Shown here: piece by piece, positions 1 through 11,149 of the stretch | Layout of the letters: the number at the start of each line of letters is the position of its first letter | Numbering within the stretch: the stretch's first letter is position 1 | DNA from: Gnetum montanum | Taxonomy: Eukaryota; Streptophyta; Gnetopsida; Gnetales; Gnetaceae | Direction of reading: 5' to 3' | DNA length: 31,010 nucleotides | Assembly: GCA_015680685.1 (NCBI GenBank) | Contig: MNCI01027317.1 | Location: 256,654-287,663 of the forward strand | Notes under the pieces: model-generated | Seen by the model: only the letters and a program-made list of their open reading frames with translations | Told to the model about the DNA's origin: nothing | Database searches by the model: none | Made by a program: the position numbers and the translations under genes

Positions 1-1309
1 TGATGACTACCCAAGGTGTAGGGATGAGATAAAATTTGTGACAGGGCCCCCATGACTAAGAGCGAACCTCCTGTAGCAATAGGGTGGAAAACTTGAAGGA
101 ACAAGAAAGATGAGAGAAATAACAATGGTGAAGCCAATAAAACAAAAGCAAACACAGATGTCATTGATGGGGTGAACAAGAAATAGTTGATTGCAAGAAA
201 TGTTTAAGGGAAAGAGCTTAACAATTGCACCAAAAAGGAATGCCAGTGGGTCCTCCCCAAAGCAGGCTCATGCCCTTAATGCCTTGACAATCCCACACAT
301 CAAAGAGTCCGTAGGCTCTAGGAATGACATATGAAAACAATGGTTAAGGACTTACCTACAATAGTTTACCAAAGAAGAACAAGGCATGAACCAAGATATA
401 GACTAAGCATAAAACTAACAATGAGGAGGAACATCAGAAGCAATATGGAAAGAGAGGAGAGAATGGAATGGAATCCCAAAATTAAGGTTATATAAAGTCC
501 CTTGTGTAGTGTATGATTAAGATGACTTAATAGAATTCATTCCAAATTCAGATTAAAACTAACCATATCCAATGACCTCGCATCAACACACTTGACCAAC
601 CCATCCTCCTGAAGCAACAAGAATGTGTCCATAGAGCCACCACCATTCCAACAAGAGAAAAATAGAGAAGCAAGAAGCGAGAAAGGGCCTTAGTTAGAGG
701 GAACCTTTAGGCATGGGTAATATGTCTTTCCAATTTCATAACCAGTGCTTGTAGCCCATGTTTTTTATTATGTCTAAGGGGTATGCTTTAAATTCTCACT
801 AATTTTTTTTTTGCTTGAGAACCACACCATGCAAAGACTTATTTGATTTGGTTAACTTCTTGATATTTGGTCAAGAGCGGAATGGTGGAAGACTATATAA
901 AAAACATCCAAGTATCCAAGAGAATAGCCAGCACAAATGTGTCGAATCCCCTTAAGGTCACACCCTTTTCAATCCATTTGAACCTTTCTTTGGTTTGAAG
1001 AATACCAAGCCACCAATTCATTAATAAGTTTACTTAGAAAAAGGGATAGTACAGTTCCAAGCTCAAAGGAGACCACAAAGCTGAATGGATGAATGGATGA
1101 TCTAGACTCATTGCCTGTTTTATCAAAAGAAACCATATCTTAATATCAACATTAAAAGTCAAAGGTAAAAACCAAACATTAGCAATCAACACTATTATAG
1201 TATTCTCCACCATCATGAGTACTTATTATATGATGAGTGAGATTTATCCAAACAAAATGTAATAGAGAAAGAAATAGTAAAAAATGTTAACGATGGTGTA
1301 AAACAAAAA
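1..1309 (-). other. 3' noncoding region of element A, downstream of pol
   Basis: No conserved coding frame is visible. On the minus strand it aligns by eye with the post-pol region of element B (about 22600-23850). Examples are the block around 700-840 (LTR-proximal text with GCATGGTGTGGTTC in B near 23117) and the GGGGAGGACCCACT block near 250. The same text recurs in element 3 (about 9900-10550). Open frames on the plus strand here are short and not conserved. It probably represents the long untranslated spacer between pol and the third ORF. Confidence 0.7.
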
Positions 1310-1310
1310 N
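1310..1310. other. Single N: collapsed assembly gap inside element A
   Basis: The integrase frame reads well up to the N and is unrelated to integrase beyond it. The sequence on the far side (about 1209-1300) matches element B about 675 bp further downstream, near 22600. The integrase C-terminal part and the end of pol are therefore missing at this single base, so the N most likely stands for a gap of unknown length. Confidence 0.75.
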
Positions 1311-2099
1311 CTTTGGTATTCCAGTCTCGCCTATATTTGTTAATGGTCCGTGTCAATATTTTTGTTATCTCCCTATTTGTGACTTCGACTTGACCATTCA
1401 CTTGAGGATGATATGGTGTAGTCAGGTTATGCTCAACTCCTAAGCGTTGCATCAATTTTTGAAAAGTCGCACCTATAAAATGTGTATCATTGTTAGAAAT
1501 AAGTGCATGAGGCACGCCAAACCTATTTACGATTTGTTGTTGAACAAATCGTGCAGTGGTGGATGATGTATAGTTCATAACAGCGGTTGCTTCTGCCGAC
1601 TTTATAAAATAGTTAATAGCAACAACAATGTAGGATTTTCCATTGGACATTGGTGTGATAGGCCGCATAAAATCAATACCCCATATGTTGAAGGGTTTTA
1701 AGGGTTGAATCCATTGTTGTGGATCCTCCATTCTAGCATTCATTCCCCCATCGCATTGGTAGCGGTCAAAAGATTGGACGAAATGATGAGCATCCCGGAA
1801 CAATGTAGGCCAATAATATCCTACAAGCAAGATTTTAATGGCTGTTCGTGTCCCAGTGTAATGACCCCCACAAGGGCCCTCATAAGCATCTTAGAGAACT
1901 CGCAATTGATCTACATTGAAAAAACACCATCGAACCAAACCATCGGAACATACTTTATAAAGTTGTCCGTTAATTTCCATAAAATATTTAGCTCGATGAA
2001 GAAACTGTTATTTTTTTTGACATCTAACCCTTGTGGTGTTTCTTGTGTAAGCAAATAAGTGAGAATGCTACTATACCAATTTGTATCAGTGGGTAAGTG
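1311..2099 (-). pseudogene. Integrase of element A, decayed and truncated
   Basis: Integrase would insert the cDNA into the genome. The N-terminal zinc-binding module is recognisable (GPCGGHY and YYWPTLFRDAHHF) but damaged: the first His is Tyr, and the CxxC pair is replaced by Phe and Tyr (SFDRYQ). In the core, the first catalytic Asp is kept in GIDFMRP and the Glu in NGQVEVTN. The second Asp is Asn (codon 1492-1494, in LISNNDTHF). A frameshift at a T-run near 1905 separates the zinc module from RNaseH. The C-terminal domain is missing at the N at 1310. Element B carries the same Asn. Confidence 0.9.
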
Positions 2100-3871
2100 A
2101 TTGTTTATCACACTTACAAAGAGGAGTTCATTAGGGAAATGGTCAGAGATTGGATATTCATCCTCTTTGTTGTCCCATCGTAACCAAGATAAATGATCAG
2201 CAACAACATTCTTGGTGCCTTTATGATCAATCATCATAAGATCAAACTCTTGTAAGATCACGAGCCATCATATGATGCAAGGGCTCACCATTGGTTTATT
2301 CATTAGGAACCAAATTGCACTATGATCCATATGTACAAATATCTTATAGCCCAATACATAGTGCCTAAATTTTTCTAGTGCAAACACCACAACCATTAAC
2401 TCTTTTTCTATTGTGGTGTAGTTGAGTTGTGCACTAAAAATACTTTGACTTGTACAGTGAATGTAGTAGGGATTTTTTTGGTCATCTAACTATGTAAGTA
2501 CGACTCCTAAAAAAAATTGGATGCATCAATCATTATATGGAATGATCGGGACCAGTCAGGAGCTTGTAGAATTGGTGTTTCTACGAGCCTTTTCTTCAAG
2601 GTTTAGAAGGCTAGCTCACATTTCTTGGTCCATTCAAAGGGTACATCCTTCTTCGTTAATTCTACTAATGGTTTTGCAATCTTTGAAAAGTTCTTAATGA
2701 AGCGTCTATAATAGCCAATATGTCCAAGGAATGATCGGATGTCTTTTACAGTTTCAAGTTGTCGAGTGATTCCTTGGATGACCTTAATCTTTTTAGGATT
2801 TACCTCTATCCCTGTTTGTAAAATCTTGTGCCCTAATACAATGCCTTATTGAACCATTAAATGGCCTTTTTTCCAATTAAGCCTTAAGTTGGTTTCATCA
2901 CATCGTTTTAGTACTTGCTCTACTTGGTCCAATGCTTGTTCAAAGTCTACTCCATAGGTGGAGAAATTGTTTACAAAGACCTCCACACCATTTCCTATTT
3001 GCTACTAAAATATGCTTAGAACCAAATGTTGAAATGTTGCTGGGGCATTGTACAAGAGAAACAACATTTTCATATATGCAGTTGTTCCCCAAGGACTTGT
3101 GAATGTGGCCTTGGATTGGTCTTCTAGTGCTATTTGAATTTGATTGTATCCACTGTAACCACCTAGAAAACTATAGTAGCAATGCCCTACAATGGTATCT
3201 AAGACTTGGTTGATGAATGACAATGGAAAGTGGTCTTTGAATGTCGCCAGGTTTAGTAGCCTAAAATCTATACACACTCTCTATTTACCTTCCTTTTTAG
3301 GCATAATGACTAATGGGCTAACTTATTCACTATCAGCAATGGGGTAGATGAACCCAGCTTTTAGAAGTTGTTTAATTTCTTCTTTAACCACTTACTTAAG
3401 CTTTGGGTTCAATCGCCTTTGCAGTTGTCGTTGAGGTTTCATGGAGGGGTCAGTGTAAATTCTATGTTGGCATATCCTAGGATCTGTTTTGGTTAATTTG
3501 GAATATGACCAAGCAAAGGCTTTTGACCATTTTTTTATCATTTTTAGTAGTCTTTCTTTTTGTCGGGAAGAGAGCTTAACGTTAATGATTACCAGTTTTT
3601 CATTCTTGAGGAATGTGTACTCCATATTGGTGGGCAACGGTTTTATCTCAAGGGGCTCTTGCTTAAACTCATTAGGGATTTCTAACTTCCCCCAGTTGAT
3701 ATTTTCAATGTCAAGACTTGGAAGTTGGCAATGGACTTGCTCTAATGTATCCATGCTATCGATGTAGGTGTAAGTCAAGCTCTTAGTTGGGTCCATGCAT
3801 AGAGTTGAATTGCTCTCTTGGTTTGTTATTAGCCACTGGGTGCCTTCCTGTCTCGTGGCTGCTACATACAA
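2100..3871 (-). pseudogene. Pol linker, reverse transcriptase and RNaseH of element A
   Basis: The frame starts with an about 150-residue linker (3871 to about 3400) ending in ICQHRIYTD and MKPQRQLQRRLNPKLK, which leads into RT. RT motifs include CIDFRLLN, KDHFPLSFINQVLD, YSGYNQIQI and NAPATFQ. The catalytic residues are gone: FLDG has become FLGG (codon 3161-3163) and the usual DD pair is NN (2966-2971). The connection and RNaseH region follows (GYYRRFIKNFSKI, EWTKKCELAF, MIDASN, then HYVLGYKIFVHMDHS) with one frameshift in an eight-base T-run near 2510. Downstream, MIDHKGTKNVVADHLSW marks the RNaseH end. Most internal stops are one transition from CAG, CAA or TGG. Confidence 0.92.
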
Positions 3872-3946
3872 GCATTTTTGTATGTTAGTTATTTATGCAC
3901 ACTGGTTGCATGCAGACAATGTTAAATGTTGTACAAACCAGGACTT

Positions 3947-4441
3947 CTACATGCAATTACACCCTATGTCACTGTATGCAATGCATGGAACTTTCTTCTT
4001 CTCAATCTTTTCGAATGTATTTTCCTTTGATATTTCTAGGGAAAGATAATGTATTCCTAGGCACACATCAATTGTGTTTAGCCATGCTCTTCCCTTAATG
4101 ATTGGGAAGTCCCCCTTACAGTTGTTGACTTGAATCACTAGGAAATCGGCTAGATACAACCACCCATAAATAGTGGTGAAACTGTCCTCTACAAGTCCTA
4201 ATGAGATAGTGATGGACTGGTTGGCCAACTTTAAACAAATGATACTCTTTTTCAACGGAGGCAGGTTCCAGGCCTTGTACATTTCTTGAGAGATTAAGTT
4301 AACACCAGAACCTAAATCTAAAAGAGCTTTGCAAGGCTCATTCCCAACGATTTGTAAATATATAAGAGGACTTCTAGGATCATATAATTTCCTAAGAAGA
4401 TGATCAGCTTTAATCCAATCAGTGATGGCATGAGTCAACAT
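3947..4441 (-). pseudogene. Aspartic protease region of element A
   Basis: The open stretch of 164 codons is in the same frame as gag and RT, so the polyprotein was probably one fusion. The active-site motif is intact as ALLDLGSGVNLIS with the catalytic Asp at 4316-4318; DLGS is the usual Athila-type form. The second half carries the flap and hydrophobic core, with FLVIQVNNCKGDFPIIKGRAWL as the conserved tail, shared with element B (FLVIKVENCKGDFPIIMGR). This is the best-preserved enzyme segment of A. Its role would be to cleave the Gag-Pol polyprotein during particle maturation. Confidence 0.9.
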
Positions 4442-4443
4442 GA

Positions 4444-6973
4444 CTATGTGCGTTGGGTGCAGTTTTTGGTTTGAAGGGAGTTTCGAAGTCTCGAATGATG
4501 GTGAGACATTTGGACAATTCGCGGCTTATGACTATAAGGACTTGGTTGGATTGTTGGTTCTAAAGAAGGGTCTCTTCTTTGTGCAATTGTCTGAACCAAT
4601 AGTAGGTTGAGGATTGAAAACCCTTGTAGGGTTACGTTGCTGCGGCTGGGTAAGAAGCTCACCTTGCATAGCTGGAGTAGGTGGTAATGGAGCTAAGGGT
4701 GGAAGAGGTGCAGTCGGATGAGAAGGATAGTATGTTTGTGGAACATCACCACTAGGAGAAGGAGTTCTATAGTACTCATGGGTTTGGTAGTGAGGTTGAG
4801 GAGTGACATGACTAGTGGAGTCACGTGGAGAGATCAGCTGCTGCACGTAGTATCCGTATAGGTTAGGTTGACGATAAGGGTACTGTTAACGTGGTGGTGG
4901 CATTCCCCATGATTGTGGGTGTTTCCATTGTTGATATTGTTCATTTGGTTGTGGTGGAGTTCCACTTGGATAATATGTTAAGGGTTGGTGGAACTTCCTT
5001 GGGTTACCTTGAGGATAAGGTAACCTTCGGGGCGTTTGTCGTTTATTTAATCATGGGTTTAGTGCATAAGCCCCAGACTCTTGCAGATGTGACACTATTG
5101 GGCAACATACTTTAGGATGGTCATATTGGCATATCTCACATTCGTCATCATTTTCTGTGTCTAAATCTATAACCTCTTCAATGATGGCAACTTTTCCCTT
5201 ACCTTTGTTATGTGCATATTTAGTTTCTTTCTTTTTCTCCTCTTGATCACTACTTTGTTCTCTAAACTCCTCTACTATTTTTAGAATGGTTTGAAATTTA
5301 TCATCTAGGGAATTTCACATTTGATCTACCTTTGCCAATACTTCTAATGCAAATTTTTAAATGGGCAAAGTTCTCCTATTCACCATCTCTTCAAGTGGTA
5401 ACTCTTCTTCATCCTTGCAAAATTTAACTTCCTTCTTTCGAAGGAAAAGATCTCTATTGTATTCCTCTGCACTTTCTCTTTTCCTTAACTCACCTTCCTC
5501 CTTGGCAACTTGCTCCAACAATCTTTGTACTTGATGAGTTCTAAGCTCGGATAGTCTTCCTTGGGCATAAGTTCCAAGGGTTCTTCGTGTTTTGTGCCTA
5601 AGCCCATCTACGAGATGGCGCAGTTGTTCCCTCTGTGAGTATCCATGGCCAGGGCAACGATGTAATAATGTATAATATTGACCCATGGCAGCATCCAAGG
5701 GTTCGTGTCCTCCTTGTTTTCATTCTTGGATTTGCTTACACAGGTTGGACACTTGGGAGTATGTTTGATACTTATCATTGAATAGTTTTAACATGGTACT
5801 CTATCGGCGAATGGATTTCGGTTTTAAGGACCAGTACTAGCTTTTTGCTTCCTGGATTAGTGTCCATGAAAACAACTTGAGTTTTTGCCACTCGTTTTCT
5901 ATGTTTTGCAAGGCACATGCATCGTAAAATGCTTGTAGATAGTTTTGAGGATCAGCATTGTATCCTCCTTCAAATTGTGGGATGTTATTTATGTTTAATC
6001 TCTTAATCCTATTATGTTTTTGGTACCTTGTTAAGATTCTAACAGCCTTAGTTATATCTACCATACTTTGGGTAGCAAGTAGGGGTTCATCGTGATCGTA
6101 TTATCTATGGTGTCTATGATGCCTATGTTGTTCCCTACTCTCGCTTCTTTCGTGATGTGTTTCTCTAGAGTGCCCTCATCTCCTTTCTTAATTATTTTGT
6201 CTTTTATTTCTATTTCACCTACCATTATCCTTAGGGTCTTTCCCTTTGCGACTGCATTTTGATCTTAAAGGAGAGGGGGAAGGAGATGATGAAGGTGAAG
6301 AGGAAGGAGGACTGGCATCATGACAGTGCCTGCTACCTTTTCTTCGGTGGTTGTGGCCTCGGTTGTGGTTACGACTAGAATGTCCATCTTTTTCATGCAT
6401 TCGTGTTCCTTTTTCGGACCCTTTGTGTCCATCAGTACTAGAATCTAGGTTATGAATAGTTGAGTGAAGATTCTGATATACAACCCCTTGACCGAAGTCA
6501 ATGAGAGAAACATCATTTTGTGGAAGACCTCCCAAGGCAGGTTCACCACCCTCATTTTCCCTTAGGACATACAAGACATCCTGAGACCACTTCCCCTTCA
6601 TGGATTTGTAATGTCTCTCCTGTTGTAGGTCCCTTTGACATTGTGCCTCCATGGGTCGATATTCTCTCGAGTTGTGTTCATGCACAACGTACTCTCCCTG
6701 TAAGTGCTACATACCAATTCGTGTGAGAGCACGAAGAAGCATGCTTGGGACTGCGTGATCGAGAGGTAACACTATGGTACCTTCTAAATCATGCCAACAC
6801 AGTTGTTCATCCTGGTGGAGGATAAAGGTAAAGTTTGGTATGTACTCATCAGGATGAGCGTATACCACACGAAACTGTTGGGGCATTGGTGGATCATCAT
6901 GTGTACTACACCTCCAATTGTGCATTGTGTTAGACCTAGGCAGTGAAACACTCTCATAAGAAGAAGCAAACAT
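4444..6973 (-). pseudogene. Gag of element A (type I N-terminus), single frame with stops
   Basis: The ATG at 6973 lies 126 bp after the PBS, and the frame continues without an indel into protease. Domains in order: an N-terminal domain (residues about 35-90) with VVYAHPDEY, FTFILHQDEQL and WHDLEGTIVLPLD; an Arg/His/Ser-rich stretch (about 210-290); the capsid-like core from NINNIPQFEGG (about 325) through LQAFYDACALQN and RCPGHGYSQREQLRHLVDGL; a charged helix (QRLLEQVAKEEGEL); a zinc knuckle CEICQYDHPKVCC (about 5108-5146); and a Pro/Gln-rich tail (about 4530-4850). Several in-frame stops occur, such as one just after TRIGM at 6704-6706 where element B has a codon open. Function inferred: RNA packaging. 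Confidence 0.88.
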
Positions 6974-7099
6974 GATTGATTATTCAGTGTGCAATACCTT
7001 TTTCTTCTATTTTTTGAATAATTTTAAGATAACTAACCCTAAGTGTTTGTTCCAATGATGGGAAGATTCCTAAGTTCTAATTAGCACACAACAACATAG

Positions 7100-7117
7100 T
7101 CCCCAGCAACAGCGCCA
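7100..7117 (-). other. Primer-binding site of element A (tRNA-Asp type)
   Basis: On the minus strand the 18-mer is TGGCGCTGTTGCTGGGGA, directly after LTR1 with one extra T. It differs from the complement of the plant tRNA-Asp(GTC) 3' end (TGGCGCCGTTGCCGGGGA) at two positions, both C-to-T. Confidence 0.85.
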
Positions 7118-7118
7118 A

Positions 7119-7933
7119 TGATGAGCGGTGAGGTATCCCTATGCTCAACCATACAAATACGAGCATTCATGCGCGATCCGGTCAAACTTCAAGGACTAAG
7201 TGCTTAAGCACCTTCGCAAAACAAGGATGGGTTAGGTGATTGTTGTCTTCCCAAGCTTACTTGTATGGCACGATTGTATGGTTAAGTAAACTTGAGGTAT
7301 GTGATTTTTATGGTTTTTTATGTTTTATGTTCATGGTGCTTAAAATGGAGAAATGAAATAATTAAATAACTAATTTAATTTAACTAATCAACTAGGCTCT
7401 AACTAGTCCTACCACTAGCATCTGTTCCCACTCTCCGTACACATCCTGAACCAGTGTAATACTACTGGGATTACCAAACGCTAGTCATTGCTAGGTTACC
7501 AAGTGTTCCACGTATGCTTGAAGTGGTTGTATTAAGCGTGCTTGTTGAAAATTAACAAATCAATAAAAAAAACCAATTAAATAATTAAAGCATCAAATAA
7601 CTGTACATAACATTAAATGCAATAAATAAGCTATTTTGAATGTTGCAAAGTTTATCACAAAGTTTTCTTTATTTTTGAACACAAGGTGTGCTCAGGTACA
7701 CAATGCTCGAATAAGGATCCGTTCACTTTATGACTTCTATTGCGGATACTCAGAAATAATTCTAACTCTAGAAAGGAAAAATTGCAAGAGTTTGGGTAAG
7801 GGACTAAGAAAACTACTCTCAAAACCAAGTGCCCCGGTCTCTTATTTATAGGCAACGAGATAGGTTTCGATATCGGGTGTTTGATATTGCTTGTTGGGCT
7901 CCGATATCATTGACCCAATATCACAACTCATCA
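7119..7933 (-). repeat. LTR1: 5' LTR of element A (GATATC-type U3)
   Basis: 815 bp, beginning TGATGA (at 7933) and ending TCATCA (at 7119) on the minus strand. The U3 is very short and holds GATATC palindromes (7869-7874, 7903-7908, plus decayed copies). The TATA box is TATAAATA (7843-7850) and AATAAA lies at 7668-7673, about 180 bp downstream. The middle carries the repeated TTGGTAAYCC motifs found in the other LTRs. U3 resembles LTR7 and LTR8 more than LTR2, 5 or 6. Confidence 0.88.
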
Positions 7934-8610
7934 TCCGTAATATCTAGTTCTTCTAATATAGGGAGTAAAAGGCTAGATAATGTAAGATTTTACTACGCCA
8001 TCTAAGCAGCTAGTCCCACCCTTCATGCACATCCCAAGCATATCCTAATCACTACTGGGTTGTTAGACGTTAAGCGTCATTGGATTCCTAAGTGTTAGAC
8101 ATATGTTCGAGGTGGTCGTGCTTATGTGTTCTCATGGACTACTAAATGTACTGTAACTATAAAGCGATAACAAAAGGATTAAAATTATTAAAGTGCGATA
8201 ACAAAAGCATTAGAATTATTAAGGTATTAAACTATTAATGCTTTAGTAATCTAATTCAAATGCTGCAAGGAATGTTCAAAAAGCTTGTCTTTATTGTCGT
8301 TGACGCTAATGGGCTCAGGTTCATTAGCGCTTGAATAAAGAGCCATACACTCTTTGAACTATGTTTGTGGGCACTTGAAAAATAATCTAATTCCTGTAGA
8401 AAAAAACTGTAAGAGCTTCGCTACAACTTGAAAAAAAGGTGCCATAAATGTGGCGGGTGCACGCATATTTATAGCAAAAAATGAACTTTGCATTGACGAG
8501 GCCACGTCAATGCCTAGAAAGATGCGTTGATGGGGTCACGTCGACGTGGGTGCGTTAACGAGGCTTCGTCGACGTGGTCCAATCGATGCAGTGGACTGGA
8601 TGCTTCATCA
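7934..8610 (-). repeat. LTR2: partial LTR (GACGTGG-type U3) cut by element A
   Basis: On the minus strand it begins TGATGA at 8610, with a U3 rich in ACGT-core palindromes (GTCGACG, CACGTCGACG, near 8530-8575), a TATA box at 8466-8473 and AATAAA at 8290-8295. The sequence stops at 7934, where LTR1 of element A begins, so the last roughly 250 bp are absent. They may lie left of the window beyond element A. It interrupts the gag start of A2 exactly at 8610/8611. Confidence 0.8.
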
Positions 8611-8709
8611 CTCATCAAGATGAGTATATATAATTCGATACCGTTGAGGCTTTGTCGACTTAACTCTATTAGCCTTGGGTGGAGAAGTGCTCCTATGAGA
8701 AGAAGACAT
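8611..8709 (-). pseudogene. First 33 codons of gag from element A2 (type I)
   Basis: The ATG at 8709 opens MSSSHRSTSPPK and runs 33 codons to IIYTHLDE, where LTR2 begins; the first stop is contributed by the TGATGA terminus of LTR2. The last residues match the VVYAHPDEY block of element A and VVYTHPNEY of element B, so the fragment belongs to a type I Gag. No stop or frameshift is present in the piece itself. It shows the start codon that element B has lost. Confidence 0.8.
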
Positions 8710-8850
8710 TTTTAGGTAGCAAATAAAAAATCACAGTGTGCTCTGAGAATTTGCTATAGTAATCGTGAAATAAGATATGACTCTTAGGTTTGTTCCAAAA
8801 ATTTAAATACTTTTCAATGGGTCCTAGATAGCACACAAAACAACAAAAAG
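8710..8850 (-). other. Leader of element A2 between PBS and gag
   Basis: 141 bp of untranslated leader, in the position expected between primer-binding site and gag ATG. Nothing else is visible. Confidence 0.6.
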
Positions 8851-8851
8851 G

Positions 8852-8869
8852 TCCCCGACAACGACACCA
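8852..8869 (-). other. Primer-binding site of element A2 (tRNA-Asp type)
   Basis: On the minus strand TGGTGTCGTTGTCGGGGA, directly after LTR3. Three mismatches to the tRNA-Asp 18-mer, all C-to-T. Confidence 0.85.
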
Positions 8870-8870
8870 A

Positions 8871-9530
8871 TGATGAGCAACGAGGCACCCCTACGTCCAA
8901 CCATACGAATCACTAAGGCATTACATGCGATCCGATTGAATTCCATGGACCTATAGTTATCTGGTACATTAGTTTCTCTAAGAAGTAAAATAGTGTTGAG
9001 AATAGTCATTATCTTCCCAACTACACGTGAGGCTCAAGGGTATGGTTTAAGTGTAATTGAGATATATGAATTTTTGTCATTTTATATTTTATGGATGTAA
9101 TTGCTTACAACAAGAATAAAGAGTCAAGTAGATTAATAGCTAAATTGTTTATTGCCTAGCTAGCCTAACACAAATAACCATCCTACTTTCCTAAACACAT
9201 ATAGCACTAGTGGGCTACGAAACGTTAAGCATTGTTGGGTTACCAAGTATTATATGAATGCTCAAAGTGGTCATGCTCATGTTCATTAAAAACTGGAAAT
9301 AAATTGCTTAATTCAATGCATTAAAGTAAAAAGCAAGAGAGTAAAATGCATTAAAGAAAATATTAATCTATTCTCAATGCTGCAAGGATTGTTAAAAGAG
9401 TTTGTTTTATTCCCGTCACACTACTACGCTCAGGTACATCAGTGCTTGAACAAAGAATCGTATACACTTTAGAATCGTACACACTTTAGAATCGTACACA
9501 CTTTAGACTCCTTCTGCATTTCAACTCAAG
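8871..9530 (-). repeat. LTR3: 5' LTR of relic A2, lacking U3 and TATA
   Basis: The 3' end is clear at 8871 (TGATGAG on plus, TCATCA end on minus) next to a good PBS. AATAAA lies at 9406-9411 and the conserved LTR core (TTGGTAACCC relic near 9228) is recognisable. No U3 or TATA box follows. The right boundary is a guess, somewhere between 9505 and 9545, where similarity to other LTRs fades and sequence resembling the 3' part of element 3 begins. Confidence 0.65.
9454..9504 (-). repeat. Three tandem copies of a 17-bp unit in LTR3
   Basis: Unit AGAATCGTACACACTTT at 9454-9470, 9471-9487 and 9488-9504; the last two copies are identical and the first differs by one base. The unit lies about where the R region sits in other LTRs, which hold only one copy. 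Confidence 0.9.
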
Positions 9531-11140
9531 GTGATTTCATAATAATGCTCGCCAAGGTTCTAAGGTAACTAAAATTATCAAGTTGTTTACATTATTTTAA
9601 TTATTATTATTATTAGTTACCATAATGTTTGAAAATGGGGTGTTGGAAAAATTTCAAAAATTACATCCCTTAACCCTTCATGATAAATGAGCTTAACTTC
9701 GAAAGCGCACAAGTATTTAACAAATTAAAACCAAAGGTCTGGGTCATAAGACTACCAAGAAATTTTGAATTTTGAATTTAGAGGAAATTTCAATATAAAA
9801 GCAATAAAGATAATTTGAAATTGATGAGAAGTAGTTACAAAATTATGCATAAATTTAGCGAAGTTGTCCATGATGTTCTTGAAGATGTGAGGTTTTGGTT
9901 CAAAGTCATGATCAACAAAAGTCATGCAAGTGGGTCCTCCCCAAAGTAGGCTCTTACCATAATGCCCTTGTATAACCACTTCTATAGATGTTCGTGGGAA
10001 TCTTAGAAGTTAAATGTAGATCATGTCTTTGTTCCAAATAACACACAACCACCTTGGTTAGGATTCTGCACTATATTATGTAAAATCGTTAGGTACATAA
10101 TTTCATGCAATAGTGAGGTGACTAATGGAATGAGAAGGGATTGCAGAGAGTGGGATGTGAGGTATCTTACCATAGGCATAATGAATTCTATGTGTGATGT
10201 GTTGTTAAAGTAATCATTAGCCTTTCTGTTCAAGATTCAAACCAAGTCCATACCACTTTCCAGTGACATCGCATTGTATCATCCCCAAGACTAACAAACA
10301 CAAGACTACCTTTGTTGCAAGAAGTATTATCACTTGGCAATATAGTTCAAGGAAAGAGTTTATTAATAGCACACTTTTTATTTTTAAATTTTTTGAGAAG
10401 CTGCCTACCTTCAGGCATTTGTAACATGTCTTTCCAATGAGACCCCCAGAAATTTTATTTTGTGCTTTTATTTTATTTTTATTATGTCAACCTTACTAGA
10501 GGACTACCTTTAGGCATGGGTAACATGTCTTTCCAATGACATGGTAAGGTAGCACTTATTGTACTCTTAGTTCCATTTTTCATTAGAACTCAAGAAACTA
10601 ATACACCCTTAACAACAGAATAGAACTCACAAGAGTAGTCCTAGAGAATCCACAAGTCCCTTTAATGTTACACCTTTTTCATTCCCACTTGGTTCTTCAC
10701 TCTTCTATCAAGCATAATGATCACAAGTTTATTATTAGTTTATTGTGAAAATAATATCATTATGGCCATGGTAAGAATCTCTTATTGTTGGAGATGAGTG
10801 GATAGATGATGTGGTCTCATTACTTTACACAATTATTTACCTAATCATCTTGATAGCATAGGATAGAAACCCAACACATAGTGTTGACTTTTGCATCATG
10901 ATTGATAATATTATTAACAAAAACATGGTAACCATCCATAAAACATAAAGAAAATGACTTAAGAAGAGAAAATTATAAAGAAAAGAAAAATAACAAGAAA
11001 TGGAAAACACATTAAAAATTAGAAAATTTTGAAGAAATAGAAAAAGGATAAAAAATTGTAAAAAGAAAAAGTGCAAATACACTTATTAGTTCTTGATTCA
11101 AGATAGGGCATCTCCCCAATGACTAAACTCATGGACGAGC
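9531..11140 (-). other. 3' noncoding region of element 3
   Basis: On the minus strand this matches the post-pol spacers of elements A and B. The block at 9920-9960 matches A near 250 and B near 23735. The CTTTAGGCATGGGTAACATG block near 10510 matches A near 707. The GGGGAGATG stretch near 11120 matches B at about 22485. The last 100 bp before LTR3 (9531-9640, with a TTA-rich run) show nothing recognisable. No convincing coding frame. Confidence 0.7.
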
Positions 11141-11149
11141 ATTCAAAAA

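Larger units (their letters stand above)
1..7933 (-). mobile_element. Element A: Athila-like Ty3/Gypsy LTR retrotransposon, 3' end outside the window
   Basis: Read on the minus strand the order is LTR1 (7933 to 7119), PBS (7117 to 7100), gag, protease, RT, RNaseH, integrase and a 3' noncoding region that runs off the window at base 1. Gag, protease and RT lie in one frame from 6973 to about 2515, broken only by stop codons; later frameshifts sit in T-runs near 2510 and 1905. A single N at 1310 replaces the end of integrase. The RT and integrase blocks match the Athila branch closely. The five bases outside LTR1 (7934-7938, TCCGT) would be one copy of the target duplication; the other copy is out of view. 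The element is defective because all three RT catalytic Asp are lost. Confidence 0.93.

Noticed and set aside
3489-4098. Plus-strand open frames over element A pol
   Set aside because: They are antisense to the protease and linker, which are conserved with element B.
9454-9504. CRISPR-like array
   Set aside because: Three direct 17-bp copies with no spacers inside a plant LTR; a simple tandem duplication.
10837-11082. Phe-rich 81-codon frame as a membrane protein
   Set aside because: It is an AT-rich low-complexity stretch translated from A-runs, without conservation.
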